DNA of 64,000 bases from an uncultured Roseobacter sp. (GTDB taxonomy: Bacteria; Pseudomonadota; Alphaproteobacteria; Rhodobacterales; Rhodobacteraceae): NCBI RefSeq assembly GCF_947499265.1, contig NZ_CANMNK010000003.1:434001-498000 (forward strand). The letters run 5' to 3'. Made by a program: the position numbers and the translations under genes. The first letter of the stretch is position 1. Each line of letters opens with the position of its first letter. Shown one piece after another: positions 8,433 to 17,266 of the stretch. Below the pieces are notes generated by a model that was not told the DNA's origin, did not search any database, and worked only from the letters and a program-made list of their open reading frames with translations.

Positions 8433-9392
8433 ATGACCAAACCTCGCCTTTGGATCACGCGTCGCCTGTCCGACGCCACCCTCGCCCGCGCCGAGAGGGA
8501 CTATGATACTGTCGTCAACCATGCCGACACGCCCGGCAGTGCACAGGACCTGATTGCGGCGAGTGCCGAATTTGATGCGATCATCCCCTGCCACTCCGAG
8601 CATTTCAGCGCCGAAGTCGCCGCCCAATTGGACCCGCGCCTGAAGATCATCGCCAATCATTCCGTGGGCGTCGATCATTGCGACCTACCCAGCCTGAAAG
8701 CGAGGGGCATTGCGGTGACCAATACGCCGGATGTGCTGTCGGACGCCACAGCCGAGCTTGCCATGCTGCTGATGCTGGGGGCCGCACGCCATGCGGTGGC
8801 GGGCGACCGGATCGTGCGGACAGGCGCGTGGGATTTCTGGTCCCCCTCCTTCATGGTCGGCAAGCAACTCACCGGCGCGCGGCTGGGGATCGTCGGGATG
8901 GGGCGTGTGGGCCGCGCGTTTGCTGCCAAGGCCCGTGGCTTTGACATGGACATCCACTACTACAACCGCAGCCCCCTGCCCGACCCGCAGGCGCAGGGCG
9001 CGACCTATCATAACAGTGTCGAAAGCCTTCTCGCTGTCGCCGATTTTCTGTCGCTGCACTGCCCGGCCACGCCGGAAACAATCGACTTGATGAACGCCGA
9101 AAGGTTTGCCCTGCTGCCGAAAGGCGCGGTTCTGGTGAACGCCGCACGCGGCGCGCTGGTCGATGAAGACGCGCTGCTGGCCGCCCTGTCCAGCGGGCAT
9201 CTGTCAGCGGCGGGCCTGGATTGTTTCAAGGTCGAACCGGGCGGAAACCCTGACTTTGCCGCCCATGAAAACATCTTCATGCTACCGCACATCGGCTCAG
9301 CCACCACAAAGACCCGTGACGCCATGGGCTTCCGGGCGCTCGACAATCTGGATGCGTTTTTTGCCGGGAAGACGCCACAAGACCTGCTGTGA
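8433..9392 (+). CDS. D-isomer-specific 2-hydroxyacid dehydrogenase (glyoxylate/hydroxypyruvate reductase-like)
   Basis: This is a 319-residue NAD(P)-dependent dehydrogenase. The Rossmann motif is GIVGMGRVGRAFA near residue 153. The catalytic set is Arg in NAARGALVDE, Glu in KVEPGGNP and His in LPHIGSA. It would interconvert a 2-oxoacid and a D-2-hydroxyacid. Last gene of the TRAP-amidase operon, so the likely flow is import, amide hydrolysis, then redox at the hydroxyacid carbon. Glyoxylate or hydroxypyruvate would connect it to the bhc cluster, but that link is an inference from position only. Confidence 0.85.
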   Translation: MTKPRLWITRRLSDATLARAERDYDTVVNHADTPGSAQDLIAASAEFDAIIPCHSEHFSAEVAAQLDPRLKIIANHSVGVDHCDLPSLKARGIAVTNTPDVLSDATAELAMLLMLGAARHAVAGDRIVRTGAWDFWSPSFMVGKQLTGARLGIVGMGRVGRAFAAKARGFDMDIHYYNRSPLPDPQAQGATYHNSVESLLAVADFLSLHCPATPETIDLMNAERFALLPKGAVLVNAARGALVDEDALLAALSSGHLSAAGLDCFKVEPGGNPDFAAHENIFMLPHIGSATTKTRDAMGFRALDNLDAFFAGKTPQDLL

Positions 9393-9395
9393 TGG

Positions 9396-10910
9396 TCAGG
9401 CGCTGAAAAGCTGCCCGTATTCTGCACGCAGGACATTCTTTTGCACCTTGCCCATCGTGTTGCGTGGCAGTTCCGGCAGGACAATCAATTTGCGCGGGTG
9501 CTTGAAGCGGGCCAGATCCGCACGCGCCGCGCGGTCGATCCTTTCCAGATCCGGGTCCTGGCCTTTCTCCGGCACCAGAAACCCAACCACCGTCTCCCCG
9601 AAGTCCGGATGCGGCACACCGATGACGGCGCTTTCGAGCACGCCGGGCTGATCATCCAGCAGAACTTCGATCTCCTTGGGGTAAATGTTGTAGCCACCTG
9701 AAATAATCAGATCTTTGTTGCGGCCCACGATCTGCACATAGCCCTGATCGTCGATCAGCCCGAGATCGCCGGTGATAAAGAACCCATCCGCGCGCAGCTC
9801 TTCGCGGGTCTTTTCGGGCATCTGCCAATAGCCTTTGAACACATTCGGACCCCGCACCTCGATCTGACCAATCTCCCCTTGCGGCAGCGCGTCACCTGTC
9901 GCCGGATCGGTGATCTTGAGCTCAACCCCCGGCAGCGGGAACCCGACCGTCCCGGCCCGCCGCGCGCCGTCATAGGGGTTGGAGGTGTTCATATTGGTTT
10001 CGGTCATGCCGTAGCGTTCCAGAATGCGGTGGCCGGTGCGGGCCTCAAACTGCACATGGGTTTCGGCCAGCAAAGGCGCGCTGCCGGAGATGAAGAGGCG
10101 CATATGCGCCACCAGATCCCGGTCAAATCGCGCATCGTCCAGAAGGCGCGTGTAGAACGTCGGCACGCCCATCATCGCGCTGGCCTGCGGTAAAAGGTCA
10201 ATGACCGCCTCCACATCGAATTTGGGCAGGAAGATCATCGCGCCACCCGTCAGCAAGGACACATTGGTCGCGACAAAAAGCCCATGCGTGTGAAAGATCG
10301 GCAACGCGTGCAGCAGCACGTCTTCTTTGGTGAACTGCCAGACATCAACCAGTGTTTGCGCATTTGACAGCAGGTTCGTCTGCGTCAGCATCGCCCCCTT
10401 CGAGCGTCCGGTGGTGCCGGATGTATAGAGGAAGGCCGCCAGATCATCCGCGCCGCGTGCCACCGTGTCGAACTGCGTCTGCATGCCCGCCGCACTTTGC
10501 TGCAGCGTACCTGCGCCTGCTGCATCCAGCGTCAGGATGGAGGCACCCGCGGACTGCGCAACCGGCTTCAGATCATCGGCCTTGGATGGGTCACAAATCA
10601 AAAGCCGCGCGCCGCTGTTCTCCACGAAATAGGACACTTCGGAAGCGGTGTAGCCGGTGTTCAGTGGCAAATAGACAATGCCCGCCTGGATGCAGGCGGC
10701 ATAGACGGCAAGGGATTGCGGTGATTTCTCTGCCTGCAGGGCCAGCCGGTCCCCCGGTTGCAGGCCAGCAGCGATAAAGGCGTTGGCGTATTGGGCGGCC
10801 CGCGCCAGAAAGGCCGCGTGGGTCACGACCGATCCGTCCTGAAGGTGCAGGAACACCGTGTCTTTCCTTGCATGGCAGCCAAAGAGCGTGTCGAAAAGCG
10901 GATTTGCCAT
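9396..10910 (-). CDS. matB: malonyl-CoA synthetase
   Basis: This 504-residue member of the AMP-forming acyl-CoA synthetase family has the P-loop-like core YTSGTTGRSKGAM near residue 163, ERYGMTETNM near residue 296, the hinge FITGDLGLID and the C-terminal lysine region RNTMGKVQK. It activates malonate to malonyl-CoA. The assignment as MatB follows from its position 9 bases after malonyl-CoA decarboxylase and from the matPQM-like transporter of the same operon. It converges on the hydroxyacid dehydrogenase gene with only three bases between. A related short-chain acyl-CoA ligase would be the alternative without this context. Confidence 0.9.
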   Translation of the reverse strand: MANPLFDTLFGCHARKDTVFLHLQDGSVVTHAAFLARAAQYANAFIAAGLQPGDRLALQAEKSPQSLAVYAACIQAGIVYLPLNTGYTASEVSYFVENSGARLLICDPSKADDLKPVAQSAGASILTLDAAGAGTLQQSAAGMQTQFDTVARGADDLAAFLYTSGTTGRSKGAMLTQTNLLSNAQTLVDVWQFTKEDVLLHALPIFHTHGLFVATNVSLLTGGAMIFLPKFDVEAVIDLLPQASAMMGVPTFYTRLLDDARFDRDLVAHMRLFISGSAPLLAETHVQFEARTGHRILERYGMTETNMNTSNPYDGARRAGTVGFPLPGVELKITDPATGDALPQGEIGQIEVRGPNVFKGYWQMPEKTREELRADGFFITGDLGLIDDQGYVQIVGRNKDLIISGGYNIYPKEIEVLLDDQPGVLESAVIGVPHPDFGETVVGFLVPEKGQDPDLERIDRAARADLARFKHPRKLIVLPELPRNTMGKVQKNVLRAEYGQLFSA

Positions 10911-10919
10911 CTCGTTGTC

Positions 10920-12164
10920 CTAGTGCTGTGTCTTTTCCATCGCCGCCGCCAGAGACTGCACCCGGGCCGAGGCCGCAACCCTATGCTCAGCGGCATAGCC
11001 TTCGTGGTTTTGTGCAATCAGGGACAGATCGTAAAGATAATTCACCATCACACCGAAAGATTGCGCCATCCCATTGGGTGACAGATCTGCGCCCGCATGC
11101 ACATCATGCACCAGCGCACCATTGCCCAGATGAAAGCGCGCAACCGGATCGCGGGGGCTGCCATCGCGCCGTTTTTCGGCCAGTAAATAATGTGCGGCGA
11201 CCTGGCATTGCATGTCGGCGTCATCTGTCGTTTCGACCCCAGCCGCGCGCGCCCATGTGGCCAGGCCCGGAATGGGCGAGAGCGTCACGAATGTCTCAAG
11301 CCCGGGCAATTCCCGCGACAAGTCGGCCACCACCTGTTTGATCAACGAGTTGCCAAAAGAGATCCCCGCCAACCCGGACTGGCAGTTCGAGATCGAATAG
11401 AATACCGCCGTGTCCGCATCGACCGCCGGCAGCGCTTCGCGTTTTTCGGAGAGCAGCTCCTGGACGGATCCGGGCACACCACGCGTCAGCGCGATCTCGA
11501 CGAATATCAGCGGCTCATTGGGCATGGCCGGATGAAAAAACGCAAAGCAGCGGCGGTCGCCCGGTTGGACCCGGCGGCGCAAATCCTCCCAGCTGTCGAT
11601 CGCATGCACGGCCTCATAGGCGATGATTTTCTCCAACACATCCGCCGGGCTTTCCCAATCAATCGGGCGCAGAACCAGAAAACCACGATTGAACCACGAC
11701 GACAGAAGGTGGCGCAGATCCTGATCAACAGGACCAAATTCGGGGTGCTCAGCAGCAAAGCCCAAAAGATCATCCCGCATTTGGACAAGCTGCGCCGTGG
11801 CACCCGGCACCTGGTTGAGGCGGCGCGCCAACTCCTGACGTTTTGGCTCAGCGGCGATGGAGAACGCGCGATAGCTCTGTTTGGAGGGATCTGCCTCAAA
11901 GGCGCTGAGGGTTGCGCGCACGGCTTCCGGATCAATGCCCATCTCATCGGCCAGAAACGCGAAAAACGCCTGCTTTTCCCCCCGGTCCATCCCTGCGTAG
12001 CGGTCGAGAATGTGGCTCGCGGTCACGGCCCCCGATATTTCACCCGAACTGCCCAGCAGGTCGGTGCACAGTTCTTGGATGGAGCGCCCGGTGAGATCTG
12101 GCTCCAGAGCGCTGCGGTATCGCCGCTCAAACACCGTGGAGAGGATATCCGCGAACCAGCTCAA
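10920..12164 (-). CDS. matA: malonyl-CoA decarboxylase
   Basis: This is a 414-residue malonyl-CoA decarboxylase with an N-terminal helical domain and a C-terminal GNAT-like catalytic domain. The conserved C-terminal features include a CFAFFHPAMPNEPLIFVE strand, a YSISNCQSGLAGISFG segment and an LSPIPG motif. It converts malonyl-CoA to acetyl-CoA and CO2. The reading frame is open to a GTG at 12221, but a TTG at 12164 overlaps the stop of the permease gene (TTGA) and gives the N-terminus MSWFADILSTVF, so I prefer it. Neither start has a strong ribosome binding site. With MatB it feeds imported malonate into acetyl-CoA. Confidence 0.88.
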   Translation of the reverse strand: MSWFADILSTVFERRYRSALEPDLTGRSIQELCTDLLGSSGEISGAVTASHILDRYAGMDRGEKQAFFAFLADEMGIDPEAVRATLSAFEADPSKQSYRAFSIAAEPKRQELARRLNQVPGATAQLVQMRDDLLGFAAEHPEFGPVDQDLRHLLSSWFNRGFLVLRPIDWESPADVLEKIIAYEAVHAIDSWEDLRRRVQPGDRRCFAFFHPAMPNEPLIFVEIALTRGVPGSVQELLSEKREALPAVDADTAVFYSISNCQSGLAGISFGNSLIKQVVADLSRELPGLETFVTLSPIPGLATWARAAGVETTDDADMQCQVAAHYLLAEKRRDGSPRDPVARFHLGNGALVHDVHAGADLSPNGMAQSFGVMVNYLYDLSLIAQNHEGYAAEHRVAASARVQSLAAAMEKTQH

Positions 12165-13477
12165 AACGAGGGGCCCATCACCGCGTCGGGCAACCAGGTG
12201 GCGAGCCCCGGGAAGAGACACAGCAGGATGATCGCGATGACCATGCAGGCCACAAACGGCAGTGACCCCTTGAGGATGGTTTTCAATGAAATATCCGGTG
12301 CGATCCCGTTGATCACATAGAGGTTAAGACCCACCGGCGGGCTGATCAGACCGATCTCCATGTTGATCGTGAGCACCACCGCAAACCAGATCGGATCAAA
12401 CCCGGCGGTGGTGATGATCGGCAGCAGAATGGGCGCGGCCATCAGGATCACCGCCACGGGCGGCAGAAAGAAACCGGCGATCAGCAGGAAGACATTCACT
12501 GTGCCCATCAGTACCCAACGGTTCACCTCCAGCGTGCCGATCCATTCGGCTATGGATTGGGTGATGAAGAGGCTGGAGAGCATGTAGGAAAACACACCGG
12601 CGGCGGCGATGATGAAGAGGATCATCACGCTTTCCTTGGTGCTGTCGCGCAGCACATGCCAGAGCGCGGAAGGACTCCAGAGTTTGTAGATGACCATCGC
12701 GATGATCAGACACAAAAGCGCACCCACAGCGGCAGTTTCCGAGGGCGTCGCGATGCCGCCGTACATGGCGTAGAGCACGCCGATGATGATGCCCAGAAAC
12801 GGCAGAACGCGTGGGAGGATTTCCAGCTTTTCGCGCCAGGAATAGCTGCGGGCGGTCAGCAGGTTCGCATTGCCAGATTGCCATGTGGAATAGAGCGACC
12901 ACGCCATGAAGAGCGCCACCAGCATCAGCCCCGGAATGACACCGGCGAGGAACAATCGGCCAATCGAGGTCTCGGTCGCGATACCGTAGACGATCATCGT
13001 GACCGAGGGTGGGATCAGGATACCAAGGGTGCCCCCTGCAGCGATGGAGCCCGCGGCGACACCGTCGGGGTAGCCGCGTTTGCGCATCTCGGGGATGCCC
13101 ATCTTGCCAATGGCAGCACAGGTGGCCGGGCTGGAGCCGGACATCGCGGCAAAGAGCGCGCAGGCCCCGAGGTTGGAGATCACCAAGCCACCGGGCACGC
13201 GCGTGAGCCAGCGTTCGAGTGCTTCGTAAAGATCGGCGCCCGCCCGGGTTGAGGCGATGGAAGACCCCATGATGATGAACATGGGGATCGAGAGCAGCGC
13301 GAAGTTATCGAGCTTGCCGAACAGAATCTCGGGCATCAGCTCAAGGCTGCGCATGCCATCGAAGATCATCAGGAACCCGGCGGAGACAATCAGCAGCCCA
13401 ATGGCAACTGAAACGCCAGAAAACAGCACGATGATGGTGGAGACAGCCACCAGCGCGCCGAGCACAAGCGGGTCCAT
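12161..13477 (-). CDS. matM: TRAP large permease subunit, probable malonate transporter (MatM-like)
   Basis: This 438-residue DctM-family membrane protein has the motifs LSIPMFIIMGSSIAST, GTLGILIPPSVTMIVYG and, late, GLISPPVGLNLYVI. It overlaps the small permease gene by one base (TGATG at 13477), and its own stop overlaps the likely start of matA. The order P-Q-M-A-B matches the matPQMAB malonate operon described in Sinorhizobium meliloti. Substrate specificity for malonate is inferred from that gene order. Confidence 0.85.
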   Translation of the reverse strand: MDPLVLGALVAVSTIIVLFSGVSVAIGLLIVSAGFLMIFDGMRSLELMPEILFGKLDNFALLSIPMFIIMGSSIASTRAGADLYEALERWLTRVPGGLVISNLGACALFAAMSGSSPATCAAIGKMGIPEMRKRGYPDGVAAGSIAAGGTLGILIPPSVTMIVYGIATETSIGRLFLAGVIPGLMLVALFMAWSLYSTWQSGNANLLTARSYSWREKLEILPRVLPFLGIIIGVLYAMYGGIATPSETAAVGALLCLIIAMVIYKLWSPSALWHVLRDSTKESVMILFIIAAAGVFSYMLSSLFITQSIAEWIGTLEVNRWVLMGTVNVFLLIAGFFLPPVAVILMAAPILLPIITTAGFDPIWFAVVLTINMEIGLISPPVGLNLYVINGIAPDISLKTILKGSLPFVACMVIAIILLCLFPGLATWLPDAVMGPSF

Positions 13478-14025
13478 CAGCCGTCCTCCAGACCGAAGGG
13501 TTTTTCGGTGCCGCTCAGGACACCAAAGAGATCAGCAACCAGCTGCAACAGCAGCAGACCGAAGCCCACGGGTAGTGCCAGATAGGGGATCCACAGTCGC
13601 ACGCCCCAGACCGTGTCGGACTTCCACCCCCGATCCCAGGCAAAATGCCAATAGTCATATCCATACCACAGCATGACACCAATGATCGCGATGGAAAGCG
13701 ACAGCGTCAGCACCGCCAACGCGCGGCGCGCCTGCCTCGGCAGCGCCAGCGGGATCAGATCCACGTTTACGTGGCCCCGCAACCGCTGCACATAGGGCAG
13801 GCCCACCAGTGTCGCGCCGATCACCAGATAAATTACCATTTCCGTCTGCCAGACGGTCGATCCGTTGAGCACGAAGCGTACGAAGATCATCTGGCAGGTG
13901 ATCGCAACGGCCGCGACGATCATGGCAGCAGAACACCAGCCAGCAAGGGTCGACAGAGCCGCGACAGCGCGCAGGAATGGGTGATCCCCGACGCGGGTCT
14001 CGGCAACGGAGTTTTGACCAGACAT
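13477..14025 (-). CDS. matQ: TRAP small permease subunit (MatQ-like)
   Basis: This 182-residue DctQ-family protein has four membrane segments and the family-typical MIFVRFVLNGSTVWQTE around residue 45. It forms the membrane complex with the DctM protein, whose gene overlaps its stop by one base. It starts 62 bases after the end of the binding-protein gene. Part of the probable malonate TRAP system. Confidence 0.85.
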   Translation of the reverse strand: MSGQNSVAETRVGDHPFLRAVAALSTLAGWCSAAMIVAAVAITCQMIFVRFVLNGSTVWQTEMVIYLVIGATLVGLPYVQRLRGHVNVDLIPLALPRQARRALAVLTLSLSIAIIGVMLWYGYDYWHFAWDRGWKSDTVWGVRLWIPYLALPVGFGLLLLQLVADLFGVLSGTEKPFGLEDG

Positions 14026-14087
14026 GGGGAGTATCCTGAAGAAGCAGAAAAGAAAACGGGCGGTGATGTCTCACCGCCCGGAACAGA

Positions 14088-15074
14088 TCATTCTACGGCC
14101 AAAGCCATATCGAGCAATGCCTGACCATCCGGCACCTCATCGACGAAAGCCTTGAACGAGGTCTCCTTGGCGATCTCCTGCCACGCGGCGAAGTCCTCGG
14201 CCGTCATTTCGGCAATTTCCACACCCGCGTCCTGGAACACTTTCACCGAGGCCGCGTCCTGTTTCTTGGCTTCTTCCAGGTAGAAGGCTTCAGCCTTGGC
14301 GGAAGCCTCCAGAAGCGCCGCCTGCTGGCCCTCGGTCAGCCCGTCAAAGGTGGATTTGTTCATCAGAACCGGCTGGTACATGAACCACAGCGCCACGTCC
14401 GAGGCGGGTGTGTAGCAGGCGACCTGCTCGTAGATCCGGTAGGATACAAACGACGACGACGAGGTATTCGCGGCCGTCAGCACCCCGGTTTGCATCGCAT
14501 TGTAGATCTCCGAGGACGCCATCGAGGCAATCGACGCCCCTGCCCCCGCAAGCATCTGCTCAAAGGCCTTGCCCGCCGCCCGCGTTTGCTGACCCACAAC
14601 ATCTTCGGGCTTGGTGATGCATTTATCCTTGCCGACAAAACCACCGGCGAGATAGCCGTGGACCAGCACCATCACATCGTCATCGGCCATTTTCGCTTCG
14701 AGTTCCGCCATGAAGGGGCTGTCGCTCAGCCGCGCTGCGTGATCGTGGTTTTTGACCAGACCCGGCATCAACGTTAGGTTATAGGCCGGCTGCTGGCCGC
14801 CCGCATAGCTCAGCGGCAGCACGGTCATGTCCAGCTGCCCCCGGCTCAGGGGTTTATATTGCTCACGCGGCTTAAAAAGGGATTTCGATCCGAAAATCTT
14901 GATCTCCAGATCGACATCGGCGGCGGCAACTTCATCAGCGATGATCTGTGCCACCTGATGGCGCACATCCTTATTGGACCATTGATGCGACAGACGCAAT
15001 TCTGTTGCCTGCGCCGAGGCGGCAACCGTTGCAAGAGCAGCTGCAAGAGCTGCGGAAAGCAGTTTCATTTTCAT
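14088..15074 (-). CDS. matP: TRAP substrate-binding protein, probable malonate binder (MatP-like)
   Basis: This 328-residue periplasmic protein has an ordinary Sec signal peptide (about residues 1-23, ending ASAQA). The ATG at 15074 is preferred because GGGAGG lies seven bases before it; an ATG six bases upstream overlaps that site. The mature part is DctP-like (LRLSHQW near the N-terminus, then KIFGSKSLFKPREQ). First gene of the matPQMAB-like operon and divergent from the GntR regulator. Malonate as ligand is inferred from matA and matB downstream. Confidence 0.83.
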   Translation of the reverse strand: MKMKLLSAALAAALATVAASAQATELRLSHQWSNKDVRHQVAQIIADEVAAADVDLEIKIFGSKSLFKPREQYKPLSRGQLDMTVLPLSYAGGQQPAYNLTLMPGLVKNHDHAARLSDSPFMAELEAKMADDDVMVLVHGYLAGGFVGKDKCITKPEDVVGQQTRAAGKAFEQMLAGAGASIASMASSEIYNAMQTGVLTAANTSSSSFVSYRIYEQVACYTPASDVALWFMYQPVLMNKSTFDGLTEGQQAALLEASAKAEAFYLEEAKKQDAASVKVFQDAGVEIAEMTAEDFAAWQEIAKETSFKAFVDEVPDGQALLDMALAVE

Positions 15075-15154
15075 TGTCATCCTCCCAGAGTGCTGGCGTT
15101 CGATGCCCAGCTCATGGGTCAGCATTCAGACTCTCGCATCCAGAGTCAATATTT

Positions 15155-15164
15155 TTGTATACAA
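15155..15164. promoter_or_regulatory. palindromic operator TTGTATACAA for the GntR regulator
   Basis: A perfect 10-bp palindrome, TTGTATACAA, lies in the 133-base gap between matP and the divergent GntR gene. Its TGT/ACA arms match the type of site bound by FCD-class GntR regulators. It sits about 80 bases upstream of matP and 44 bases upstream of the regulator gene, so it could control both. Confidence 0.6.
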
Positions 15165-15207
15165 TAATGGGATTGTTGCGTGCGCAAATCTTTCTTATAG
15201 TTCGCAT

Positions 15208-15864
15208 ATGGACATCAGACACGCAGACAGGATCGCCGACGCATTGGAAGAACTGGTCTTTACCGGACAGTTCAATGACGGTGATCGTTTGGACGAGATT
15301 AGGCTGGCCAAGCAATTCGGCGTCTCCCGCACCCCGATCCGCGAAGCGCTGCAGCGCCTGGTTGCCTCCGGCATTGCCGAGCAACTGCCCCGGCGCGGCG
15401 TCTTCGTAAGGCAACCCGGTCCCGTCGAATTGATGGAAATGTTTGAAACCATGGCCGAGATCGAAGGGGTCTGTGGGCGCTTGGCAGCCCTGCGAATTTC
15501 GGACGCGGCGCTGGCCGAGCTGGAAGGCGCAAACGCCCGATGCCGTGACGCCATCGCCTCACAGGATACCGACGGCTATTATCGTGAAAACGAGCATTTT
15601 CACCACACCATCTATGCCCAGTCAGGCAACAGTTATCTCGCGGGACAGGCGTTGCGCCTGCACCGTCGGCTCAAGCCCTTTCGGCGCTTGCAACTGCGCT
15701 TGCGCGGGCGCATGGCGCAATCCATGGCCGAACATGAAGAGATTGTCGCATCACTCAAAGCCGGAGACGCACCGCGCGCGGCAAATGCGCTGCGGGATCA
15801 TGTGGGCATTCAGGGTGAAAAATTCCGCCACCTCATGACGGAACTGCGCACCGCGGCGCAGTAG
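15208..15864 (+). CDS. GntR-family (FCD subclass) regulator of malonate genes
   Basis: This 218-residue protein has an N-terminal winged helix with the GntR signature RLAKQFGVSRTPIREALQRL and a C-terminal all-helical FCD domain. The metal-ligand pattern includes Asp/His in ENEHFHHTIY near residue 130 and a later His in DHVGIQGEKF. The ATG at 15208 follows a long untranslated leader; an open frame reaching back to 15103 lacks a ribosome site and would cover the operator. By analogy with GtrA of the S. meliloti mat operon it should regulate matPQMAB in response to malonate or malonyl-CoA. Confidence 0.83.
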   Translation: MDIRHADRIADALEELVFTGQFNDGDRLDEIRLAKQFGVSRTPIREALQRLVASGIAEQLPRRGVFVRQPGPVELMEMFETMAEIEGVCGRLAALRISDAALAELEGANARCRDAIASQDTDGYYRENEHFHHTIYAQSGNSYLAGQALRLHRRLKPFRRLQLRLRGRMAQSMAEHEEIVASLKAGDAPRAANALRDHVGIQGEKFRHLMTELRTAAQ

Positions 15865-15880
15865 GGCCCGGGCAGTAGGC

Positions 15881-16009
15881 TTAATCGTCCAGCCGCACCG
15901 CCTGCCCGGTGGTCTGTTCCTCGGCGGAAAAGCCAGCCTCTTTCAGCGCGAAATTTGCACCGATGGAAATCACCACCATGGCGAGCGCTGCGAGGACAAT
16001 CTCTCTCAT
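15881..16009 (-). CDS. 42-residue membrane protein coupled to formate dehydrogenase gamma subunit
   Basis: This short frame starts at ATG 16009, which overlaps the TGA of the gamma-subunit gene (ATGA), and ends at TAA 15881. The product has one N-terminal hydrophobic segment (LAALAMVVISIGANFAL) and a short polar tail ending AVRLDD. Start-stop coupling to the last fdh gene and codon use like the surroundings argue that it is translated. It could be a small assembly or anchor protein for the formate dehydrogenase. I do not recognise a named family. Confidence 0.55.
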   Translation of the reverse strand: MREIVLAALAMVVISIGANFALKEAGFSAEEQTTGQAVRLDD

Positions 16010-17187
16010 GTGGAACTTGCCTCTGACTTGGCCTTTTCGACCTCCGCCGTCCAGATGCTGTGGTGCTCACGCGCCCACTGCAATTCGACCTCGCCCTTGC
16101 CCATCGCGTCATAGGCGCCTTCCATACCGACAGAACCGATGTAGATATGCGCAATGACAATCACCATCAGCACGAAGCTGACAATCGCGTGCCAAAGCTG
16201 CGCGTATTGCATTTCCTCATGCGGGGCGAGCGCGGTATTCAGCTCTCCCAACCCCACCAGTTGCGGCAATCCCAGCGCATTGAGCTTGTCAAAGGTGGCC
16301 GCGAACATCGGCAGCTCAAACGGGAAGAGCAGTGACAAGCCGGAGGCGGCAATAGACCCGCCCAGAATGATCACCGACCAGAATATGAATTTTTGACCGG
16401 CGTTGAACTTCTTCGCGGGCGGGTGACCGCCGCCGAGGATACCGCCGCCTTTGAGGATCCAGTTGATATCGGTACGGTCGGGCAGGTTGTGCACAACCCA
16501 GAAAACAAAGACCAGCACCAGCGCCAGGATAAAGGCCCAGGCGACATTGTTGTGGATCCATTTGGAGGCCACAGCCACGGTGGCAAAGGCCTCATGTCCG
16601 AAGAGCGGGATGAAAAACTTGCGCCCTGCCAGCGTGATGATGCCGGTGATCCCCAGGAGGATGAAGGACCCCGCCAGCAGCCAATGCGCAAACCGTTCCG
16701 CCGATTTGAACCGCAGGATGGTCTGACCGGTCTTTTCACCATCGATCCGGATTTTGCCCCGGATCAGATAGAAGAGCACCAGCAACACGACCATCACCCC
16801 CAAAGACCCCATGCCATAGGTCAGCAAAGGACCTTCGCGGAACAGCAGCCAGCGCATCCCGCCATCCTGGATCAGCACATCCACAGCGGGCCCGCGCGCT
16901 TGCGTTGTGATGGCCGCGGAATTGTAGCGATAAGCACGCCAGAGATCAGGGTCTGATGCCCCGCCCAACGTGCCAAGCTGGTCGGAAATCGGTGCTGCAT
17001 TGTCAGGGCTGCCGGTGACGCCACTGCGGAAACTGTCATCCAGTTTCAGCCCTTCTTGACGTTTCATGATGTCTTCGAGGGTTTGCGCCCCACCTGTCGC
17101 GCTGCGATCTGTTGGCTCGGCCTCTTGTGCCTGCGCCGAGACCGTCAGCGTCATTGTGAACACCAGGAGGCAAAGAAGACGAAGCAT
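16006..17187 (-). CDS. formate dehydrogenase gamma (cytochrome b) subunit
   Basis: This 393-residue protein has a signal peptide (residues about 1-20), a periplasmic N-terminal part, a single span near 125-145, and then a four-helix cytochrome b domain. That domain has histidines in SAERFAHWLLAG, KWIHNNVAWAF, FVFWVVHNLPD and LWHAIVSFVLM. It takes electrons from the iron-sulfur subunit and passes them to the quinone pool. The start is ATG 17187 with GGAG upstream; the frame is open further to 17781, but that part lies over the beta-subunit gene. The N-terminal extension before the first membrane span is longer than in E. coli FdnI/FdoI and is typical of the FDH3-type gamma subunits. Confidence 0.88.
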   Translation of the reverse strand: MLRLLCLLVFTMTLTVSAQAQEAEPTDRSATGGAQTLEDIMKRQEGLKLDDSFRSGVTGSPDNAAPISDQLGTLGGASDPDLWRAYRYNSAAITTQARGPAVDVLIQDGGMRWLLFREGPLLTYGMGSLGVMVVLLVLFYLIRGKIRIDGEKTGQTILRFKSAERFAHWLLAGSFILLGITGIITLAGRKFFIPLFGHEAFATVAVASKWIHNNVAWAFILALVLVFVFWVVHNLPDRTDINWILKGGGILGGGHPPAKKFNAGQKFIFWSVIILGGSIAASGLSLLFPFELPMFAATFDKLNALGLPQLVGLGELNTALAPHEEMQYAQLWHAIVSFVLMVIVIAHIYIGSVGMEGAYDAMGKGEVELQWAREHHSIWTAEVEKAKSEASST

Positions 17188-17266
17188 TGGAAACTCCAGT
17201 TTGGCTAAGACACCCGGGGCGGCCCGATGGAGCCGCCCCTGAGAAAGTTCATGTGGTGGCAGGTTG

